Assembly (NCBI GenBank): GCA_916720285.1
Contig: CAKAQP010000090.1
Coordinates: 1 to 9,409 of the forward strand
Direction: 5' to 3'
Length of the DNA stretch: 9,409 nucleotides
Source of the DNA: an uncultured Lachnoanaerobaculum sp.
GTDB taxonomy: Bacteria; Bacillota; Clostridia; Lachnospirales; Lachnospiraceae
The notes under the pieces were generated by a model. The model was not told where the DNA came from and searched no databases. It saw only the letters and a list, made by a program, of their open reading frames with translations. Both the position numbers and the translations under genes were made by a program. Positions 4,673 through 9,409 of this stretch are shown here, one piece after another. Position 1 is the stretch's first letter; every line of letters starts with the position of its first letter.

Positions 4673-6523
4673 ATGTTTAGACCTGATTCAAATATTGACA
4701 GGACTGATTACAGTAATATTTTAATGCCGCCAAAGGGTTATAAATTGGAAAGCGCAATCGGAACAACATATTCATTAGATTTGGAAGCGCTGACGGCAAT
4801 AGCTGTTTGCCTCGGATTATCTGAGGAGGTGGACAGCAGACTGATGCAAAATCCTATATGTATGTTGAATGCACTGCAGAAAGTATCAGACAGACTGATA
4901 CTTTTTTGTGAAGCAGGGCAAATCAAAGCACCTTCAAAGCCTACAGCTCTATCTGTTTTACTTGAAAAAATAGTGGTGGAAGTTGCATTACCTATGGATA
5001 AAAGTATGGGCAGATATCCTGCGTTCCACCCTAAAACATGGATGCTGTCTTATATAAACAGTGATGGAGACAGGAAGTATAGATTTGTAGTAATGAGTAG
5101 AAATCTGACATTTGACAGAAGCTGGGATATAAGTTTTGCAATGGATAGCAGTAAGAAGGTCAGACAAAAAAGAAAGAGTACACATATATGTAAATTCTTG
5201 GAGTATTTGGCTTTTAACGTGAATAAACAATGCATAGATTATATAAAGAAAAGAAATCTAATTCGCAAAATGATGAAAGAAATTAAAGATATTTCTTTTT
5301 CGCTTGACAACGATATATTCGGGGAGAATTTTGAGATATTGCCTCTGGGCATTGGAGAAAAAGCATACAAAATAGAAAATGATAAATTGTTTTGCAAGCA
5401 AAAAGGTAATGCAGATTTTACATTTAATGAGCTTGTCGTAATGTCACCGTTCTTATCAAGGAGTGTAATTGCAGACTTCAACCTTGCGGACAGAGCATTG
5501 TCGGAGTGTAGCAGAACCCTTATTACAAGGCGATCTGAACTGGGGAAATTAAGAGAGTGTGATGTCAATAATTTTACCATATATACATTAAAAGATGAGA
5601 TTATAGACGGAGAAGATGAAATCTCAGATGAATCGACGGATAAAAGAAAACAGGACATCCATGCAAAGATATACTTGCGAAGAAAATATGCCGATGTGGA
5701 CTTGTATCTGGGCTCTATGAATGCATCATATTCTGCAATCAATAAAAATGTGGAAATGATGGTAAAGCTTAGCACAAAGAATAAATATCTTAACGGTGAA
5801 AAGTTTTTGGATGATATATTTTGTGGAAATTCGGATGATACAAAAAATCCGTTTGAACAGGTTAATATAGAATGTGCGCCGGACGACAGTGAAGATATTA
5901 ACAGAAATATATTGGAAGATAAAATAAAGTATTTATGCAGAACAAAGAAAATTGCTTATATTTCAAAAGACGAATCCAATACAGATAAATACAATATTAA
6001 AATAGAATTTACCGGTATTGATACAGATAAAAGTATAATGATTTCGCCGATTAATTCAAAAAGGAAACATATCTTGTCTGAGCATATTGAGTTTTCGGAC
6101 ATGGATATATTGCAATTATCAGAGTTTTATAAAGTGGAAATTAGATTAGGTGATACTGTACTCAACAGGATTATTATGATTCCCACAATCGGTTTTCCGG
6201 ATAACCGAGAAAATTCAGTGGTAAACAGCGTTATAGGAGACAAAGTATCTTTTATCGAATATATTTCACTTGTACTTGGTGATGACTATATTTTATCTAT
6301 GATTGAGGGAAAGCAAATAAGAGAATCAGGAATTTTTAGCAATAAAAGCGGTATAATGCCTGCAATCTATGAGAAAATGTTGAAGGTAGCAGTGGCAGAG
6401 CCTGAAAAGATAAAGGATATCGGATATGTACTTAAGATGGTTAATGACAGTGAAATTATACCGGATGAATTTCGCAGACTATATGAAACATTCTGCAGTA
6501 CTCTAAAATTGAGAACACAATAA
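4673..6523 (+). CDS. Phospholipase D-like (HKD) protein, probable nuclease, 616 aa
   Basis: Two halves of the PLD catalytic signature can be seen. The first is His119-Pro-Lys121 followed by SRNLT (Ser142, Asn144). The second is His330-Ala-Lys332 followed by GSMNAS (Gly347, Ser348, Asn350). PLD-superfamily enzymes use the His of two HxK motifs, one from each half; in bacterial defence loci they are usually nucleases rather than lipases. There is no signal peptide or membrane segment, so a cytosolic nuclease is likelier than a phospholipase. Residues ~400-616 form an unassigned C-terminal domain with alternating beta and helical stretches. ATG 4673 follows GGAG at 4661-4664 with an 8-base spacer. 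The gene begins 4 bases after DUF6361 and is followed after 10 bases by the helicase, which indicates translational coupling. The helicase may feed DNA to this nuclease; that is inference. Confidence 0.85.
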   Translation: MFRPDSNIDRTDYSNILMPPKGYKLESAIGTTYSLDLEALTAIAVCLGLSEEVDSRLMQNPICMLNALQKVSDRLILFCEAGQIKAPSKPTALSVLLEKIVVEVALPMDKSMGRYPAFHPKTWMLSYINSDGDRKYRFVVMSRNLTFDRSWDISFAMDSSKKVRQKRKSTHICKFLEYLAFNVNKQCIDYIKKRNLIRKMMKEIKDISFSLDNDIFGENFEILPLGIGEKAYKIENDKLFCKQKGNADFTFNELVVMSPFLSRSVIADFNLADRALSECSRTLITRRSELGKLRECDVNNFTIYTLKDEIIDGEDEISDESTDKRKQDIHAKIYLRRKYADVDLYLGSMNASYSAINKNVEMMVKLSTKNKYLNGEKFLDDIFCGNSDDTKNPFEQVNIECAPDDSEDINRNILEDKIKYLCRTKKIAYISKDESNTDKYNIKIEFTGIDTDKSIMISPINSKRKHILSEHIEFSDMDILQLSEFYKVEIRLGDTVLNRIIMIPTIGFPDNRENSVVNSVIGDKVSFIEYISLVLGDDYILSMIEGKQIRESGIFSNKSGIMPAIYEKMLKVAVAEPEKIKDIGYVLKMVNDSEIIPDEFRRLYETFCSTLKLRTQ

Positions 6524-6533
6524 AGGATTATGT

Positions 6534-9409
6534 ATGACAAAGTTTGATATAGACGAGATTGAAAAACGCACTATGAATATGTTGAAGGATTTTCAGGCGG
6601 AAACAGTTAAGCGTGTAGATTATCTTTTTAGAAATATGCAGAATCATGTGCTTGTTGCCGATGAGGTCGGTATGGGTAAGACACTTATCGGCAGAGGTGT
6701 TATTGTAAAGACGGCCAGACAAAAAATCGAAGAAAAGTGCGATCTATGTAAGGTGGTTTATATTTGCTCGAATCAAAACATTGCAAACCAAAACATCAGA
6801 AAGCTTAATATTACAGGAAGAAATATCATTGAATCGGTGTCGGACACAAGATTATCCATGCAACATTTAAAGATTACGGAACAAGCAAGTGATGAGGCTG
6901 TAAAAGAAGGATTTATACAGCTTATTCCGCTTACACCGGAAACCTCATTCAGAATGACATCAGGAGGCGGAAGTGTACAGGAAAGAGCTTTGATTTTTGC
7001 AATCTTGAAGCGGATTCCGGATTTTAAGGCTCATATAAAAATCCTTGAAGATTTTATGATACATGGTGCAATAAAGTCATGGGAGAGTAGTGAAAAATAC
7101 TTGTATGAGAGTCGTGTGGCACAATGTGAAGAGGCTACAGGAGGTATCTATCCTAAAAATATAATTGATAAGATATGCAGTGAAGAATTTGAGGAAATAA
7201 GAAATATTTTACTGAACCATTTAAAGGATAGAAGGTATAAGAGAGAACCTTTATACTCGGATTATGCAGTAATGAATAAGATTAGGGTTATGTTTGCAAA
7301 GATAAGTGTATCCATGTTGGAACCTGATCTGGTAATTATGGATGAGTTTCAAAGATTTAAGTTTCTTATATCAGATGAGGACAGTGAAATAGGTATACTT
7401 GCTAAAAGATTTTTCAGCGGTAGAAATACAAAAGTGCTTCTTATGTCTGCAACTCCATATAAGTTATACTACACATCGGAAGAGATAGATGAGTCACAAG
7501 GTTATGAACATCTTGAGGAATTCTTGCAGGTTATGAAATTTATCTTTAATGATGAAGCAAAATACGGTGAGTTTAAGAAAATATGGGATAATTATTACGT
7601 TGTACTCAGAAATATGAAGATGGGAGACAGTACCGTTCTCGAGTTAAAAAATTTAGCTGAAGACGCCATGTATCAGGGTGTCAGCAGAACAGAGCGTATA
7701 TCTGTTATGGATTCAGGAGATTTTATAGATGATACCGGTGTTAAATATCATTTACAGGTAAATGAAAATGATATAAATTCGTATATACAGATGTCTGCCT
7801 TGTTGTCTAATGCAAAGGTAGGTGATACCTGTCCGATAGACTATGTAAAGAGTTGCCCCTATCTAATGTCATTTATGAGAAAATACAAGATTAAAGAGCA
7901 AATTGAAAGATATTATCGCAAAAATAAATATGAGCTTGAGAGTGAAAGAGTTCAAAATCTGTTGTGGTTAAGTCGCAGTAAAATAGGTAAATATGAAGAA
8001 CTACCAAAGACCAATGCAAGATTGGAGGCCTTAAAAGAGAAAGCCTTTATTAACGGCGCGGAAAAATATCTATGGATTCCACCGTCAATGCCATACTATG
8101 AGATGCAGGGTGTATATAAAAACAGTAAAGGTTTTTCCAAAGTACTTGTTTTTTCCGCATGGGAGATGGTGCCAAGAATGATAGGTGTCATGTTATCGTA
8201 TGAGGCGGAGAGGCTTACAGTAGGAAAGCTTGTAAATCAAATAAAAAATAAAGATATAAAAAATACAGGTTATTTTGCAAAAGGCACGAGGAAATATCCT
8301 TCTCCAAGACTTAGATTCAATACTTCAAACGGTGAAGTGAGAGGTATGAATTTACTTACACTGATTTATCCCTCAAAGGTACTGGCAGATATGTACTCAC
8401 CAATTGAATCGCTTAATAATCGTGAATCTTTGAAAGATATAGAAAAGTCTATAAGACGTAGATTAACAGGTAAACTTAGGGTATTGGAAGAAAAGTATGG
8501 AGATCTTTCTAAAAAGAAGGAAGATACAAGGTGGTACTATCTTGCGCCTATACTTATGGATGGAGTTGATTATGTAAAAGATTGGGCAGAGAATGTTTTA
8601 CCGATTCAAGATAGTGAGTATGAAACCTTTGATGTAGCCGATAATCCAAAAGATAAAGTAAACAAGGGGTTTAAAGCACATATTGAAAAACTCCAAAATT
8701 ACCTGAATTACCCGGAAGAAATACATCTTGGCAGAACACCTGATGATTTGGTAGAAACATTGATAAATACGGTTTTAGGATCTCCGGCTGTTTGCATATA
8801 TCGTTCAAATTTAGGAAACAGAGAAATGGCTACATCACTGGCCAAAATTTTTATAAATAACTTTAATCTTCCAGAATCTACAGCTATTATTGACCTTGCA
8901 TATGGAAGATGTAGAGATGATAATTCACATTGGCAAAATGTCCTTAAATACTGTAAAGACGGATGTTTTCAGGCTATGATTGATGAATATATTCATATGT
9001 TGAAAGAAAGTGTCGGTTCTCAAGATGATTTTGATAGAAACTCTCCGGTATATAATATGATGGTTGATTCATTAAATATGCGTACAGCCACATATGCCAT
9101 TGATACTCATGCGGATTTTAAGAAGCGAATTTCCGGTACAAATGAAATAGGGGATGAATGTAGGATTAGATCAAGCTATGCGGTAGGATTTGGTAATGAG
9201 AGGGGAGATAATTCCAAGACTGTCATAAGAAAGGAAAATATCAGAAATGCCTTTAACTCTCCGATGCGTCCCTTTGTATTGGCTACTACATCCATAGGTC
9301 AGGAGGGACTTGACTTTCATAACTATTGCCGCATTATAATGCATTGGAATCTGCCAAGTAATCCTATAGATCTTGAACAAAGAGAAGGCAGAATAAACAG
9401 GTTTAAATG
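6534..9409 (+). CDS. Large SNF2/RapA-like superfamily 2 helicase, 3' end outside the window
   Basis: The frame is open from ATG 6534 (AAAGGA at 6522-6527, 6-base spacer) to the last base, at least 958 codons. I read it codon by codon and found no stop. An FQAETV element lies near residue 20. Motif I is DEVGMGKT with Lys49, and motif II is DEFQ at 270-273 instead of DEAD or DEAH. Motif III is SATP at 305-308. Near the end come a motif V-like GQEGLDF and motif VI QREGRINR at 949-956. The GMGKT / DEFQ / SATP / EGRINR set is typical of SNF2-like ATPases that translocate on double-stranded DNA. About 220 residues separate motifs I and II and over 600 separate III and V, so the core carries large unassigned insertions. 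It is the third gene of the operon and is probably its ATP-driven motor. Only a short C-terminal part is missing in the window. Confidence 0.9.
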   Translation, partial: MTKFDIDEIEKRTMNMLKDFQAETVKRVDYLFRNMQNHVLVADEVGMGKTLIGRGVIVKTARQKIEEKCDLCKVVYICSNQNIANQNIRKLNITGRNIIESVSDTRLSMQHLKITEQASDEAVKEGFIQLIPLTPETSFRMTSGGGSVQERALIFAILKRIPDFKAHIKILEDFMIHGAIKSWESSEKYLYESRVAQCEEATGGIYPKNIIDKICSEEFEEIRNILLNHLKDRRYKREPLYSDYAVMNKIRVMFAKISVSMLEPDLVIMDEFQRFKFLISDEDSEIGILAKRFFSGRNTKVLLMSATPYKLYYTSEEIDESQGYEHLEEFLQVMKFIFNDEAKYGEFKKIWDNYYVVLRNMKMGDSTVLELKNLAEDAMYQGVSRTERISVMDSGDFIDDTGVKYHLQVNENDINSYIQMSALLSNAKVGDTCPIDYVKSCPYLMSFMRKYKIKEQIERYYRKNKYELESERVQNLLWLSRSKIGKYEELPKTNARLEALKEKAFINGAEKYLWIPPSMPYYEMQGVYKNSKGFSKVLVFSAWEMVPRMIGVMLSYEAERLTVGKLVNQIKNKDIKNTGYFAKGTRKYPSPRLRFNTSNGEVRGMNLLTLIYPSKVLADMYSPIESLNNRESLKDIEKSIRRRLTGKLRVLEEKYGDLSKKKEDTRWYYLAPILMDGVDYVKDWAENVLPIQDSEYETFDVADNPKDKVNKGFKAHIEKLQNYLNYPEEIHLGRTPDDLVETLINTVLGSPAVCIYRSNLGNREMATSLAKIFINNFNLPESTAIIDLAYGRCRDDNSHWQNVLKYCKDGCFQAMIDEYIHMLKESVGSQDDFDRNSPVYNMMVDSLNMRTATYAIDTHADFKKRISGTNEIGDECRIRSSYAVGFGNERGDNSKTVIRKENIRNAFNSPMRPFVLATTSIGQEGLDFHNYCRIIMHWNLPSNPIDLEQREGRINRFK

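Noticed and set aside
5239..5775. 178-codon open frame on the - strand
   Set aside because: It lies entirely opposite the PLD-like gene, which carries clear catalytic motifs. The antisense product is Ser/Leu-rich, as expected from a reversed coding strand.
9171..9380. 69-codon open frame on the - strand
   Set aside because: It is antisense to the conserved motif V-VI region of the helicase.
1..9409. CRISPR array, tRNA or rRNA
   Set aside because: No regularly spaced short repeats and no cloverleaf or ribosomal RNA sequence was recognised on either strand.

Overview
The window is AT-rich, with Shine-Dalgarno sites ahead of most genes, several GTG/TTG starts and tightly packed same-strand genes. 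This fits a low-GC Firmicute, most likely a clostridial/Lachnospiraceae-type anaerobe. The genus is an inference from composition and protein style only. Every gene I can support is on the + strand. The region looks like part of an anti-phage or accessory island: an intact multi-gene module sits among decayed copies of itself and remnants of another defence-type cassette.

Layout. Positions 1-417 hold a decayed, multiply deleted copy of the end of a fic gene followed by a piece of a DUF6361 gene. A 96-codon gene of unknown function (426-716) starts in the last bases of that debris. Positions 717-984 are mostly non-coding, with one possible gene scrap and a TA repeat. A small protein gene with a faint YggL/DUF469-like motif follows (997-1191), then a strong sigma-A-type promoter (1291-1318). 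The intact fic gene (1351-2427) encodes a putative AMP-transferase with a VbhA-like N-terminal inhibitory region and a C-terminal winged helix-turn-helix. Directly after fic lies a frameshifted start of DUF6361 (2450-2516), then a two-helix membrane protein (2633-3157). Next come a perfect 19-bp inverted repeat enclosing a promoter (3186-3241) and an internally deleted AbiEi-like antitoxin remnant (3244-3439). The main operon follows: DUF6361 (3484-4668), a two-motif phospholipase-D-type protein (4673-6523) and a large SNF2/RapA-like helicase (6534 to beyond the window end). Gaps between these three genes are 4 and 10 bases.

How it fits together. The fic-end/DUF6361-start junction occurs three times: decayed at 1-417, frameshifted at 2417-2515, and leading into the intact gene at 3452-3548. 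The simplest reading is that fic once sat directly upstream of DUF6361-PLD-helicase. Duplication and recombination then placed a cargo segment (membrane protein plus an AbiE-type cassette, now decayed) between fic and its partners. The helicase, PLD nuclease-like protein and DUF6361 protein probably act as one nucleic-acid-directed complex, plausibly an uncommon or unnamed phage-defence system, with Fic as an ancestral partner or toxin/effector. The only good promoter just upstream of the operon is the one inside the AbiEi-type inverted repeat, and I see no terminator between it and DUF6361. The operon may therefore be run from a captured antitoxin promoter.
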